Assembly: GCF_009601505.1 (NCBI RefSeq)
Contig: NZ_WITC01000002.1
Span: 1 to 60,931, forward strand
DNA length: 60,931 nt
Reading direction: 5' to 3'
DNA from: Sinorhizobium terangae
Lineage (GTDB): Bacteria; Pseudomonadota; Alphaproteobacteria; Rhizobiales; Rhizobiaceae
The notes under the pieces were generated by a model. That model made no database searches. It worked only from the letters and a program-made list of their open reading frames with translations, and was not told the origin of the DNA. The translations under genes were made by a program, and so were the position numbers. Shown here one piece after another: positions 33,829 through 43,252 of this stretch. The number at the start of each line of letters is the position of its first letter. The first letter of the stretch is position 1.

Positions 33829-34005
33829 GGCCCTCATCCGGCCTGCCGGGCCACCTTCTCCCCGCAAGCGGGGCGAAGGTGACTCGTGGCGCCCGCTTCG
33901 TTCCCTCTCGCCCATGGCGAAGAGGAGAAGGGGACGAATGGCACGAATGGCACTAGCTTGTCCCCTCTCCCCGCTGGCGGGGAGAGGGATAGGGTGAGGG
34001 GCGAA
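33829..34005. repeat. RIME-like intergenic mosaic repeat between SBP and permease genes
   Basis: Starts ggccctcatccggcctgccgg and ends ggataggg-tgaggggcgaa, with several CCCCGC/GCGGGG palindromes. Its position inside the importer operon, just after the SBP stop, resembles REP-type 3' structures that protect SBP mRNA. Confidence 0.65.
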
Positions 34006-34013
34006 TCTCGGAA

Positions 34014-35174
34014 TCACGCCGACTTGAAACGCGCCATCAGCTCGGCGCGGCCGGGATCGGTGAGCGTCACGGCGGCGCCGAATTCGAGCGGCGTGAGCGC
34101 CGCCTCGTCCGGATAGACGATCTTGTTCGAAGTGACGTCGGCCGGCAGAAGTTTCAGGACGCGGCTGTCGGTCGTCGGCGCGCCGTTGGCAATGTGCTCC
34201 TTGACGGCGTTTTCCGGCGTCATCAGGTAGTTGAGCAGCGCGTAGCCGGCGGCCTTGTTGGCCGCACTCTTCGGGATGGCGTAGAAATCCGACCAGATCT
34301 CGCCGCCGTCCTTGCCGAGCACGAATTGGATTTCCGGCATGTCGCGGTTGAGCTGCGCGCCGTCATTGGTCCAGCACATGGTCATCCAGGCGTCGGTCGC
34401 CCGCATCGACGGCTGGTAGTCGCTGTTGATCGCATAGAGGTGGGGCTTCACCTTGATCAGCAGTTCCTCGGCCTTGGCGAGTTCGTCCGGCTTGACGGAG
34501 TTGAAGGAAAACCCAAGCGAGACCAGCGCATTGCCGATGGTGGTGAGCTGGTAGTCGTGCACCATGGCGCGGCCGTCCGCCTCGGTCATCGCCACGTCGA
34601 AGAACTCCTTCCAGCTCGTGACCGGGGTCTTGATCTTGCTGGAGTTCACTGCGATGCCGGTCGTGCCCCAGTTCTTCGGCACGGCATAGGTCTTGCCGTC
34701 GACGATACCCTCGTTGGTGAAGCGGGCGTTTTCGGTCGAGGCGTCGTACTTCGGCAGCTTCGACATATCGAGCTCGTCGATCAGGCCGAGCTTCACATAG
34801 GTCGAGATCGTGTAGTTCGTCGGGACGAAGAGATCCCATCCGGTGCCGCCCGCCTGGAGCTTCGCCAGCATTTCCTCGTTCGAGCCGAAAACGTTGACCT
34901 CGACGGCAACGCCGGTTGCGGCCGTAAAGGCCTCGAAGGTGGCGGGATCGTGATAGTTCGGCCAGGTCGCGATCGACATTTGCGTGCCGAGGTCGCCGGC
35001 GAAGGCCGTGGAATTGAAGAGGCCAGGCTGGCGCGCGAAGACGGCGGCTGCAAGGCCGAGACCGGTCACGCCGAGGAAGTGGCGGCGCGTAACCGAGCCG
35101 CGCTTCAGGCGCATCAGCTCGTCGGCAAGCTTTTCGGCAGTAATCGGGGCATTCTCTCTGTACCACTTGTTCAT
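34014..35174 (-). CDS. ABC transporter solute-binding protein, spermidine/putrescine (PotD) type, Tat-exported
   Basis: This 386-residue protein has an N-terminal leader of about 25 residues followed by a twin-arginine motif (VTRRHFLG) and hydrophobic segment. The mature fold begins MSIATWPNYHDPATF, a PotD-type strand. It should bind a cationic solute. It lies between the ATPase and permease genes of one operon. Given the neighbouring catabolic genes, candidate ligands are polyamines or trimethylammonium betaines such as ergothioneine; none is proven. Confidence 0.88.
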   Translation of the reverse strand: MNKWYRENAPITAEKLADELMRLKRGSVTRRHFLGVTGLGLAAAVFARQPGLFNSTAFAGDLGTQMSIATWPNYHDPATFEAFTAATGVAVEVNVFGSNEEMLAKLQAGGTGWDLFVPTNYTISTYVKLGLIDELDMSKLPKYDASTENARFTNEGIVDGKTYAVPKNWGTTGIAVNSSKIKTPVTSWKEFFDVAMTEADGRAMVHDYQLTTIGNALVSLGFSFNSVKPDELAKAEELLIKVKPHLYAINSDYQPSMRATDAWMTMCWTNDGAQLNRDMPEIQFVLGKDGGEIWSDFYAIPKSAANKAAGYALLNYLMTPENAVKEHIANGAPTTDSRVLKLLPADVTSNKIVYPDEAALTPLEFGAAVTLTDPGRAELMARFKSA

Positions 35175-35225
35175 GATGCTGTTCCCTTATCGTTGACGTG
35201 CAGTGATGGCAGCAGGTCCGGCGGT

Positions 35226-36305
35226 TCAGGCCGGGAAGACGTGAAGCGCGTTGGGATCGAAGGCGAGCCCGATTCTTTCGCCGGGCTCCGCGAGATCGCT
35301 TTCGTTGAGGCTCCGGCGGTCGGCGGTCACCAGAAAGTCGCCGAGGCCGTCGACCTCGACGGAATATTCGACTGACGAGCCCAGGAAGATGCGGTGGGTG
35401 ACTGTGCCCTGAAGCGTCGCCGCGCCATCGCGGACGAGGCTGATCGCTTCCGGGCGGAGTGCAACCATGGCCGCGCCGAGTGTGCCGTTGGCGCTCGCGG
35501 GTTTCGCAAGGCCGACGCCGTTCGCCAGCCGGATCGAATTCGTGCCCGCGTCGACGGTGGCGGCGATGCGGTTGGTCTTGCCGACGAAGTCGGCGACGAA
35601 GAGGCTCGCTGGATGGTCGTAGATCTCCTGCGGCGGACCGATCTGGACGATACGGCCGGTGCTCATGACACAAACGAGGTCGCTCATCGATAGCGCCTCT
35701 TCCTGGTCGTGGGTGACCAACACGAAGGTGATGCCGAGTTCGCGCTGCAGGCTCTGGAGCTCGATCTGCATGGCCGTCCGCAGCTTCTTGTCGAGGGCGG
35801 CCAGCGGCTCGTCGAGAAGCAGCACCTTCGGCTTGTTGACGATAGCGCGGGCGAGCGCCACGCGCTGCTGCTGGCCACCAGACATTTCGTGGATGCGGCG
35901 CTTGCCGAAGCCGCCGAGGCGCACCATCTCCAACGCCTCCTGTGCCCGACGGGCGATTTCCGTAGCGGCGATGCGTGGGCGCATCTGCTTCAAGCCATAG
36001 GCGACGTTCTGCTCGACATCGAGATGCGGGAACAGTGCATATTGCTGGAACACCATGTTGACCGGCCGGCGATAGGCGGGCACGCCGTTCATCGGCTGAC
36101 CGCCGACATAGACCGTGCCCTCGCTCGGTTGCTCGAAGCCGCCGATCATGCGCAGGCAGGTAGTCTTGCCGCAGCCGGAAGGGCCAAGCAGCGCCACGAA
36201 CGCGCCTTTCGGCACTGCGAGGTTGATGTCCGAGACGGCCGTCACGCTGCCATAGCGTTTGGCGACCGAACGGAATTCGATGTCGTTCGTCGAAGCGGAT
36301 GTCAC
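35226..36305 (-). CDS. ABC transporter ATP-binding protein, PotA type
   Basis: A 359-residue ATPase. The GTG start (VTSASTNDIEF) follows AGGGAA; the open frame continues far upstream under the divergent regulator and is not coding there. It has Walker A LGPSGCGKT near residue 40, signature MSGGQQQRVALARA and Walker B LLLDEPLAALD. A TOBE-type C-terminal domain begins about residue 285. It is the first gene of the ATPase-SBP-PotB-PotC-SDR operon and diverges from the LuxR-type gene. Confidence 0.9.
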   Translation of the reverse strand: MTSASTNDIEFRSVAKRYGSVTAVSDINLAVPKGAFVALLGPSGCGKTTCLRMIGGFEQPSEGTVYVGGQPMNGVPAYRRPVNMVFQQYALFPHLDVEQNVAYGLKQMRPRIAATEIARRAQEALEMVRLGGFGKRRIHEMSGGQQQRVALARAIVNKPKVLLLDEPLAALDKKLRTAMQIELQSLQRELGITFVLVTHDQEEALSMSDLVCVMSTGRIVQIGPPQEIYDHPASLFVADFVGKTNRIAATVDAGTNSIRLANGVGLAKPASANGTLGAAMVALRPEAISLVRDGAATLQGTVTHRIFLGSSVEYSVEVDGLGDFLVTADRRSLNESDLAEPGERIGLAFDPNALHVFPA

Positions 36306-36488
36306 GTCTGTTCCCTGCGGTTGTTCTTCGAGGATGTGGCACTCCTGGCCCCATCTTCCACCGTCATTGCCAAGCAGCCTAGTCAAATGCGGTGGCGCTG
36401 GTATATACCCCAAGAGAGGTATTTCAACCCGGATTGCCCTGTGGAAGGAGTATACCCTGAAGCGGCAAAAACGGGCGGGGAGTGCGAT

Positions 36489-37292
36489 TTGAGTATCGAC
36501 CTCGATGGACTTTTTCAGGCGCTGGCACCCTTGGTCGACGGCGTGCCGATGAAGGATCAAGCCGTCGGTGGCGCATTTCGTCGGCTGATGTCGACCCTGA
36601 TGAACTTCGATTATGTCGTCGTCTTCGCCTATCGCGGCAAGGAGCGCCCGATCGATCTCTACAGCACCTTCGACGCGAAGGATCACGTTCTCTTCGTCAG
36701 CCTCTATCAGGCCGGGCCCTATCTGCTCGACCCCTTCTATCACGCCGCATGCGCGCCGAAGCCCGGCGTCTGGCGGATGCGGGAACTGGCGCCGGACCGC
36801 TTTTTCTCCAGCGAATACTACCGCACCTACTACGTCCAGACCGGGCTTGCGGAGGAGATCGGCTTTTTCGTCCCGATCAGCGGTGAGATCACTGTCGTCC
36901 TCTCGTTGATGCGACGCGAGGCGACCGGCACCTTCAGCGCAGCGGAATTTGCTTTGCTCAGGAGGGCCGAGCCCTTGGTGGCGGCGCTTGTACGCCACCA
37001 CTGGGCCGATCTCGGCCGCCGCTTCGACGCGGCGCTGGCGAAGACGGGGCGAGGCCGGCGGAAGGCGACGCATCCGCCCGCCGACGGCGTCTGGCAACAC
37101 CTGAACCTGACCGAAAGGGAGGCGGCGATCATCGAACTGGTGCTTCAGGGGCATTCGTCGGAATCAATTGGCCTGAAGCTCGGCATCTCGACGGGCACCG
37201 TCAAGGTTCACCGGCGCAACGTCTATCGCAAGCTCGGCATCTCCTCTCAGACCCAGCTTCTTTCGCTCTACCTCAGGAATCTCGGCCAGTAA
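36489..37292 (+). CDS. LuxR-family transcriptional regulator
   Basis: A regulator of about 267 residues. The frame is open upstream, but the TTG at 36489 follows GGGGAG at good spacing and is my preferred start; a GTG at 36441 is the main alternative. The C-terminal LuxR/FixJ helix-turn-helix is clear (LTEREAAIIELVLQGHSSES; GTVKVHRRNVYRKL). The N-terminal 190 residues form an unassigned sensor domain rich in aromatic residues; I do not see the invariant autoinducer-binding pattern. It diverges from the importer operon and is its likely regulator. Confidence 0.8.
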   Translation: MSIDLDGLFQALAPLVDGVPMKDQAVGGAFRRLMSTLMNFDYVVVFAYRGKERPIDLYSTFDAKDHVLFVSLYQAGPYLLDPFYHAACAPKPGVWRMRELAPDRFFSSEYYRTYYVQTGLAEEIGFFVPISGEITVVLSLMRREATGTFSAAEFALLRRAEPLVAALVRHHWADLGRRFDAALAKTGRGRRKATHPPADGVWQHLNLTEREAAIIELVLQGHSSESIGLKLGISTGTVKVHRRNVYRKLGISSQTQLLSLYLRNLGQ

Positions 37293-37384
37293 GGCCTGGG
37301 GCGAGGAGCTGGTTTCGGTTCCCGTCTCGACGTTGCGGCCTTGACTGCCTTCCGGTGAATATTTGAGGATGCGCGCATTTCCTT

Positions 37385-37460
37385 CTGCATCTTTCCTTAA
37401 ACCGGAGCGGTTTAAGGAAAGATGCAGCAACTCAAAGTGCTACAGCGACCTTCGTGCGTC
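37385..37460. repeat. 19-bp-arm perfect palindrome plus dispersed repeat flank
   Basis: Arms at 37385-37403 and 37409-37427 are perfectly complementary around the loop ggagc (core CTTTCCTTAAACC/GGTTTAAGGAAAG). The flank caactcaaagtgctacagcg is shared, in inverse orientation, with 2421-2478. I recall this combination as a recurrent intergenic repeat in sinorhizobia. It lies 40 bases or so upstream of the LtrA-like gene. Confidence 0.65.
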
Positions 37461-37500
37461 TGAAAAGCCGCACGGCGGTGTAGAAGAGCCGGAGCGTTCG

Positions 37501-38778
37501 ATGTCCGAGATCCCGCAACACAAGCCGCCTTCGGTTGCTCATCATGTCGCCAGAATGAGCGGGCGGGATCCGCACGAGGGACATCGCGTCGCGACACCGT
37601 TGGAGTTGCTCTTCGACCTGACCTTCGTGATCGCCTTCAGTCTTGCTGCCGCACAGCTCGCGCATCTCCTGGCTGAGGGGCACTTCAAGGCCGGGCTGAT
37701 TGGCTTCGGTTTCGCGAGCTTCGCGATCTGCTGGGCCTGGGTGAATTTTTCCTGGTTCGCTTCGGCCTACGATACCGACGACTGGGTGTTTCGCTGCGTA
37801 ACGATGGTGCAGATGGTCGGCGTGCTCATACTCGCCATCGGGCTGCCGCCGATGTTCGAGTCGATCGACAAGGGCGAAAATCTGAATAACGGCGTCATGG
37901 TGCTCGGTTATGTCGTGATGCGGGTCGCCATGGTGTTCCAGTGGCTGAGGGCGGCGCGCGAGGATCCGCTCCGCCGCAAGGCCTGCACCACCTATGCGGC
38001 GGCGGTCTCGATCGCCCAGATCGGCTGGATCGTGCTGATCTTCATCGATTTCTCCCTGCTCGTCACCTTCGTGTTCGTCGTCGTGCTGACCCTGGTCGAA
38101 ATGGCCGGGCCGGTGATTGCGGAGTCGCTGCAGGGTGGTACCCCCTGGCACGCGCACCATATTGCCGAGCGCTACGGCCTGCTTGCGATCATCGCACTCG
38201 GTGAAGGCGTGGTTGGAACCGTCGCTTCCGTGACGGCCGTCGTCGAGGGAAGCGGCTGGAATGTCGATGTCGCCCTTGTCTGCATCGCCGGCACCGGACT
38301 GACCTTCGGCATGTGGTGGATCTATTTCACGCTCCCGAGCGCAGAAATCCTTCACAAGTTTCGCAAGCGCGCCTTCGTCTGGGGCTATGGGCACATGGTG
38401 ATCTTCGCCGCCATCATCGCGACGGGTGCGGGACTGCACGTCGCTGCCTACTACATCGAGCATAAGGCACATATCTCGTCCGTGGCGGCGGTGATGACGG
38501 TCGCCGTTCCCGTTGCGGTCTACATAGGCTTGATCTACGCCATGTACGTCTATCTGGTCAGGGCGATGGAGCGTCGCCACGTCTGGCAGTTCTGCGCCAC
38601 GGTCCTCGTGCTGGCCGCATCGGTGGGGGCGGCGATGGCGGGCATCGACATGGCGGTCTGCCTTATCATCCTGATGTTCGCGCCGGTGATCACCGTCATC
38701 GGTTACGAACGCGCCGGCCATCGCCATAAGGCGCGTGCACTCGAACGCGCGTTCGGTGGCGGGCAGGGCGCGCATTGA
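37501..38778 (+). CDS. Low-temperature-requirement A (LtrA) family membrane protein
   Basis: A 425-residue integral membrane protein starting at MSEIPQHKPP; the frame extends 46 codons upstream through the palindromic repeat, which is unlikely to be coding. A cytoplasmic histidine-rich start is followed by VATPLELLFDLTFVIAF, the LtrA family hallmark, and by about ten to twelve membrane segments. WHAHHIAERYGLLAIIALGE is the second conserved block. LtrA was named from cold growth in Listeria; its biochemical role is unsettled. The gene stands alone and converges on the TonB receptor gene. Confidence 0.85.
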   Translation: MSEIPQHKPPSVAHHVARMSGRDPHEGHRVATPLELLFDLTFVIAFSLAAAQLAHLLAEGHFKAGLIGFGFASFAICWAWVNFSWFASAYDTDDWVFRCVTMVQMVGVLILAIGLPPMFESIDKGENLNNGVMVLGYVVMRVAMVFQWLRAAREDPLRRKACTTYAAAVSIAQIGWIVLIFIDFSLLVTFVFVVVLTLVEMAGPVIAESLQGGTPWHAHHIAERYGLLAIIALGEGVVGTVASVTAVVEGSGWNVDVALVCIAGTGLTFGMWWIYFTLPSAEILHKFRKRAFVWGYGHMVIFAAIIATGAGLHVAAYYIEHKAHISSVAAVMTVAVPVAVYIGLIYAMYVYLVRAMERRHVWQFCATVLVLAASVGAAMAGIDMAVCLIILMFAPVITVIGYERAGHRHKARALERAFGGGQGAH

Positions 38779-38898
38779 GGTCCTGCTTCGGCGTGCAATT
38801 GCCGAGTCGCATCAAGGCTTTGCGAGAGACGCCTGTAGATTCGATTCAAGCGCTTCACGAGGTGATTCAATTCGCTCCGGCGTTATGGGCATAGCCGA

Positions 38899-41124
38899 TC
38901 ACCACGTCTTGCTAAGCTTCAGCGTGAAGGTCCGGCTTTCGCCGTAACCGCAGGTCAAGAGTCCCTGGCATCCCTTGACATATTCCTTGTCGAAGAGGTT
39001 GGCGACGTTGAGGGAGGCGGCCCAATCGTTCTTCTCGTATCGGATCGCAGCATCGACGAGCGTGGCGTCTGGCACCTTCTTCGTGTTTTCTGCATCGGCC
39101 CAGGATTCGCCCTGGTAACGGACGCCGGCGCCGAGACTCACGCCTTCGAGGGCGCCGCTGGTCACCGTGTAGTCGAGCCACAGCGCAGCCTGCGTTTCGG
39201 GTATGAGATAGGGCGACTTGCCGAGCTGCGACGGATTGGTGTCTTCGGTGATCTCGAGATCGGTATAGCTGAAAGCGGAGATGACCTTCCAGTTTTCATC
39301 AAGGTTGACTTTGCCTTCAAGCTCGATCCCGCGGGAGCGCACCTCGCCGCGTTGGGTGGAGAGCCCAAGGATGGGCTCAGTCACCTGGACGTTCTGCTTG
39401 GTGATCTCGAAGATGGATGCGGTGAACAACCCGTCGATGAACGTCGGCTCGTATTTGATCCCCGCTTCGTACTGGTAGCCCTCTTCGGGCTTCAGTGGCA
39501 CCAAAGTCGTGACAGCAGGATCAGGGTTGGAGTCGCGTGAACCCACGAGAGGGTTGAAGAAGGTCGCGACACTCACATAGGGCGTGAAGCCGTTGTCGAA
39601 CTCGTAAGCGAGGCCGGCCCGGCCGCTGAGCGCGCCGTCATCATATCTGAAGTTGGAAGCTCCGGCCCAGGCTGTCGCGCCGTTCTTGAGGTCGGTGTCG
39701 ACATAGTCGTAGCGCCCATTGAGCGTTACGAGCCAGCCGTCGCCGAAGCGCACCTGGTCCTGGGCATAGATGCCGATCTGCTGTTGCGTGAAGATCTGGT
39801 TGATATAGACGGCCGTCGGCCCCTGGGGCGCACCATAGACCGGATCGGTGGGGCTGATCGGTGTAGCGCCTCCCGACGCTCCGATATGGTCGAGCCGGTA
39901 GTATTTGTAGTCGAGCCCGGCGAGGAAAGTGTGATTCGTTGCGCCGAGATCGAAATCCGTCTCCGCCCGGTTGTCGATCGAGAAGCTGCCGACTTTCGAT
40001 GTCGCCTCGAAGCCGATGCGGTTCAGAAGGTAGTCCGGACCGATGGGCTCGACATTGCCGAAGCCCGGACCGACATAGCCGTAGGGGTATGGGTACCGCT
40101 CGTGCTTGTGCAGGTGGGCGTAACGCGCGTTCTGGCTAAAGGTCCAGCCATTGTCGAAATCGTGCTTGAACTCATAGCCGAGCATCTGCTGGGCGTAGGT
40201 TCCCTCGTCGATATCGGGTTCGCCGAAGTAGGCATTCCGGTCGATCTTGCCGAATGGGGCGTCGACCACCGTTCCGACATAGGGCAGGAAGCCGTTGCCG
40301 ACATGGACCTGGTCGAGCCCTTGCAGCAGACCGAATACCGTCAGGCTGGTCGCGTCGTCCGGGGCATAGGTTACTTGCGGCAGGATGAAGCCCCGCAGGT
40401 CTTCGGAGAAATCCGAGTAATTGTCGCCGCCGGCGATCTTGCCGGTCAGGCGGTAGCGAACGGTTCCGTCTTCGGTCAGCCGGTCATTGACGTCAAAGCC
40501 GGTGAAGGCGTTGCCATCGCTGTTGATGCCGATTTCCGTGTAGTAGAGCGGTTCGTCGAGCGGCCGCTTGCTGATCAGATTGATGATGCCGCCCGGATTG
40601 GCGCCGCCATAGAGCACGGAGGCAGGCCCCTTCAGCACCTCGATCCGCTCCAGCATGAAGGGATCGATCTGGAAATTGCCGAAGGCGTAACTGAAGAGGG
40701 AGAGGCCGTCGAGAAAGACGCCGGTCTGCGCCGCATCGAAGCCGCGGATGTAGAACCAGTCCGTATCGGCGTCGACGCCGAAGGGCGCGGCCATGACGCC
40801 GGGCGTATAGCGCAAGGCTTCATCGACCTTGTTGACCACGGCGCGATCGTCCAGTTCCTCGCGACCGACGACCGAGACCGACTGCGGGATTTCGGTCAGC
40901 GGCGTCGCGGTCTTCGATCCCGTCGCGGTTGCCTCGGCCACGTAGCCGTCGACCGGGCCTGTTGCGCCGCCGTTCCCCGACGCTCCGCCTTCGACCACCA
41001 GTTTGTCAAGCTGGGTGGCGCTGCCGCCCTGCGCCTGCGCCGCTCCGGCGACCAGCAGTACCGCAAATGCCACGCCGCCCGCCAAGACGTCCTTCAAGCG
41101 GACCCCGTTGCCATTGTTCTGCAT
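38899..41124 (-). CDS. TonB-dependent siderophore receptor (outer membrane)
   Basis: This 741-residue protein starts at MQNNGNGVRLKD; upstream in-frame codons precede the iron box and are not needed. It has a signal peptide ending GAAQAQ, a possible TonB box (DKLVVEGG), a plug domain (IPQSVSVVGREELDD; YIRGFD; LKGPASVLYGG) and a long 22-strand barrel ending in an aromatic residue (KLSKTW). It should take up a ferric siderophore, driven by TonB. A TGA-N9-TCA iron box sits 80 bases upstream and an AraC regulator is encoded just behind it. The siderophore is unknown. Confidence 0.92.
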   Translation of the reverse strand: MQNNGNGVRLKDVLAGGVAFAVLLVAGAAQAQGGSATQLDKLVVEGGASGNGGATGPVDGYVAEATATGSKTATPLTEIPQSVSVVGREELDDRAVVNKVDEALRYTPGVMAAPFGVDADTDWFYIRGFDAAQTGVFLDGLSLFSYAFGNFQIDPFMLERIEVLKGPASVLYGGANPGGIINLISKRPLDEPLYYTEIGINSDGNAFTGFDVNDRLTEDGTVRYRLTGKIAGGDNYSDFSEDLRGFILPQVTYAPDDATSLTVFGLLQGLDQVHVGNGFLPYVGTVVDAPFGKIDRNAYFGEPDIDEGTYAQQMLGYEFKHDFDNGWTFSQNARYAHLHKHERYPYPYGYVGPGFGNVEPIGPDYLLNRIGFEATSKVGSFSIDNRAETDFDLGATNHTFLAGLDYKYYRLDHIGASGGATPISPTDPVYGAPQGPTAVYINQIFTQQQIGIYAQDQVRFGDGWLVTLNGRYDYVDTDLKNGATAWAGASNFRYDDGALSGRAGLAYEFDNGFTPYVSVATFFNPLVGSRDSNPDPAVTTLVPLKPEEGYQYEAGIKYEPTFIDGLFTASIFEITKQNVQVTEPILGLSTQRGEVRSRGIELEGKVNLDENWKVISAFSYTDLEITEDTNPSQLGKSPYLIPETQAALWLDYTVTSGALEGVSLGAGVRYQGESWADAENTKKVPDATLVDAAIRYEKNDWAASLNVANLFDKEYVKGCQGLLTCGYGESRTFTLKLSKTW

Positions 41125-41204
41125 CGTATCTCTTGCCCCGAAATCGGCCCTGCCGCGCTTCACCCCCGAAGAACGCGACCTGGACAGTCGTCCCATTAAT
41201 AAGA

Positions 41205-41219
41205 TGAGTATTTATCTCA
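41205..41219. promoter_or_regulatory. Iron-responsive operator (IRO box, TGA-N9-TCA), probable RirA site
   Basis: TGAGTATTTATCTCA is a TGA-N9-TCA match and is nearly self-complementary. In rhizobia this motif is the binding site of the iron regulator RirA. It lies about 80 bases upstream of the TonB receptor start, where repression in iron-replete cells would be expected. Confidence 0.65.
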
Positions 41220-41309
41220 AGTATTTCGACCGGGCTTGTCCGGATCCGGGAAAATTGAACGATCCTGGGCAAATTTCCGCATTGCACCAGGCGGTCGGCG
41301 GAGCCGTTT

Positions 41310-42194
41310 TCAGGAGAGACGGCTCTTTTTCCAAAGCGCCGGCGTCGTGCCGACCGTCTTCCTGAAGACGCGGGTGAAATGTGCCTGATCCGCAAAGCCA
41401 CTTTCGGCCGCCACAGTCGTCAGCGACCGGTCGTCCTTGATCAGCATTTCCTTGGCGCGTTCGATCCGGGCGTTTGTCTGCCACTGGTGCGGCGCCATGC
41501 CGGTCGATGCCTTGAAGGCGTGGCTGAAATGCGATTGCGACAGACCGGTAATGTTTGCCAGTTCTTCGAGCCGGATATTGCGGGCGATGTTTTCCCCGAT
41601 GTAGTCCACCGCGCGGCGCAGCTGCCAGGCTGCCAACTGGCTGCGCTTGCGGCTCTCGCGCCTGTTGATCTTCATCAGGTCGATGAACAGCGCCAGCGTC
41701 AGTCCATCGCCGTAGAGGTCGTGCAGCGGCTGCGGATTGAGGCATTCGGCCGCGATCAATTCTGCGAGGTGGAGAAAACGAGGCTCCTGAAACATCAGCC
41801 GAGGCGTCTCGACCGCGCTGGGATCGAGATCTTCCATCAGACGTCGGCTGAGCGCATCGACGTTGAAGTGCAGGTCGAGATGCCGCAGGTACTGGATATC
41901 GACGACGTCGGTCCAGAGCTCCACGCCGGCCGGTATGTAGGAGAGGGCCTGCCGATGATAGTTCTGGACGGCGCTTCTGCCGTTCGAAGCGAGCTTGACG
42001 CGGCAATTGCCTCCGCCCCTGGCGTCGAGCACGATGAACAGGCGCGGATCTTCCGCGACGTAGTAGCCGCCCGCGTGAGGAATGCATTCGACGTCCCACA
42101 CATCGGCAACAACACCATTCCAATGACGCCGGTGGAGTCCGCCTACGACAGAGAAACCGCTGATCTTGTTCTGCATGCGCGGCTGAAATGTCAT
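41310..42194 (-). CDS. AraC-family transcriptional regulator linked to the siderophore receptor
   Basis: A 294-residue regulator starting at MTFQPRMQNK. The N-terminal domain (about 1-180) is of the AraC-binding type. The C-terminal pair of helix-turn-helix motifs is clear (IRLEELANITGLSQSHFSHA; LTTVAAESGFADQAHFTRVF). It lies immediately upstream of the TonB receptor gene on the same strand. Such pairs usually consist of a receptor and its siderophore-responsive activator, as for rhizobactin uptake. Confidence 0.88.
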   Translation of the reverse strand: MTFQPRMQNKISGFSVVGGLHRRHWNGVVADVWDVECIPHAGGYYVAEDPRLFIVLDARGGGNCRVKLASNGRSAVQNYHRQALSYIPAGVELWTDVVDIQYLRHLDLHFNVDALSRRLMEDLDPSAVETPRLMFQEPRFLHLAELIAAECLNPQPLHDLYGDGLTLALFIDLMKINRRESRKRSQLAAWQLRRAVDYIGENIARNIRLEELANITGLSQSHFSHAFKASTGMAPHQWQTNARIERAKEMLIKDDRSLTTVAAESGFADQAHFTRVFRKTVGTTPALWKKSRLS

Positions 42195-42331
42195 TGTCAC
42201 ATCCCTGGCTCGCTGGGCCTTACGGCCCAACGAAGTGCATAATCTTTCGCTTTAGAGTCAAGTTTCGATATCGCAGTGCATCGGAATTTTCAATTGCGCC
42301 GACCACGCAGCAGGCATTCGAGCTTTGCAGG

Positions 42332-42367
42332 AAAAAAATGGGGCACGACCGGTACCGGTCGTGCCCC
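42332..42367 (-). terminator. Rho-independent terminator of ribH
   Basis: A 28-base perfect palindrome (42340-42367; core ACGACCGGTACCGGTCGT) is followed on the minus strand by a run of seven T (plus-strand A at 42332-42338). It begins about 25 bases beyond the ribH stop. This is a textbook intrinsic terminator. Confidence 0.9.
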
Positions 42368-42392
42368 TCGACATGTTTGTTCGGACGGAGCC

Positions 42393-43130
<738 letters not shown>

Positions 43131-43132
43131 CG

Positions 43133-43160
43133 ACTATATAGGCCGGCAGGGCGCGGTCAA
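43133..43160 (-). promoter_or_regulatory. Sigma-70-type promoter of the ribH leader
   Basis: On the minus strand TTGACC (43160-43155) and TATAGT (43138-43133) are separated by 16 bases. Transcription would start about 7 bases on, at the first bases of the FMN riboswitch. Confidence 0.65.
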
Positions 43161-43252
43161 ACGCGCGCTGCGACGGAAAAACGGGAAATCGCGACAGATT
43201 TTTCCAAGGCGGGCCCCTAGCCGGAACAAATCATTCTGGCGATCAGCGGGAC

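Noticed and set aside
35226..37154. Single 642-codon minus-strand frame covering the PotA gene and more
   Set aside because: Only the part up to 36305 matches an ATPase. The rest is the antisense of the LuxR-type regulator; a GTG with a good ribosome-binding site marks the true start.
36489..37292. Quorum-sensing LuxR with autoinducer domain
   Set aside because: The HTH is clear, but I do not see the conserved autoinducer-binding residues, and there is no luxI-type synthase gene nearby.
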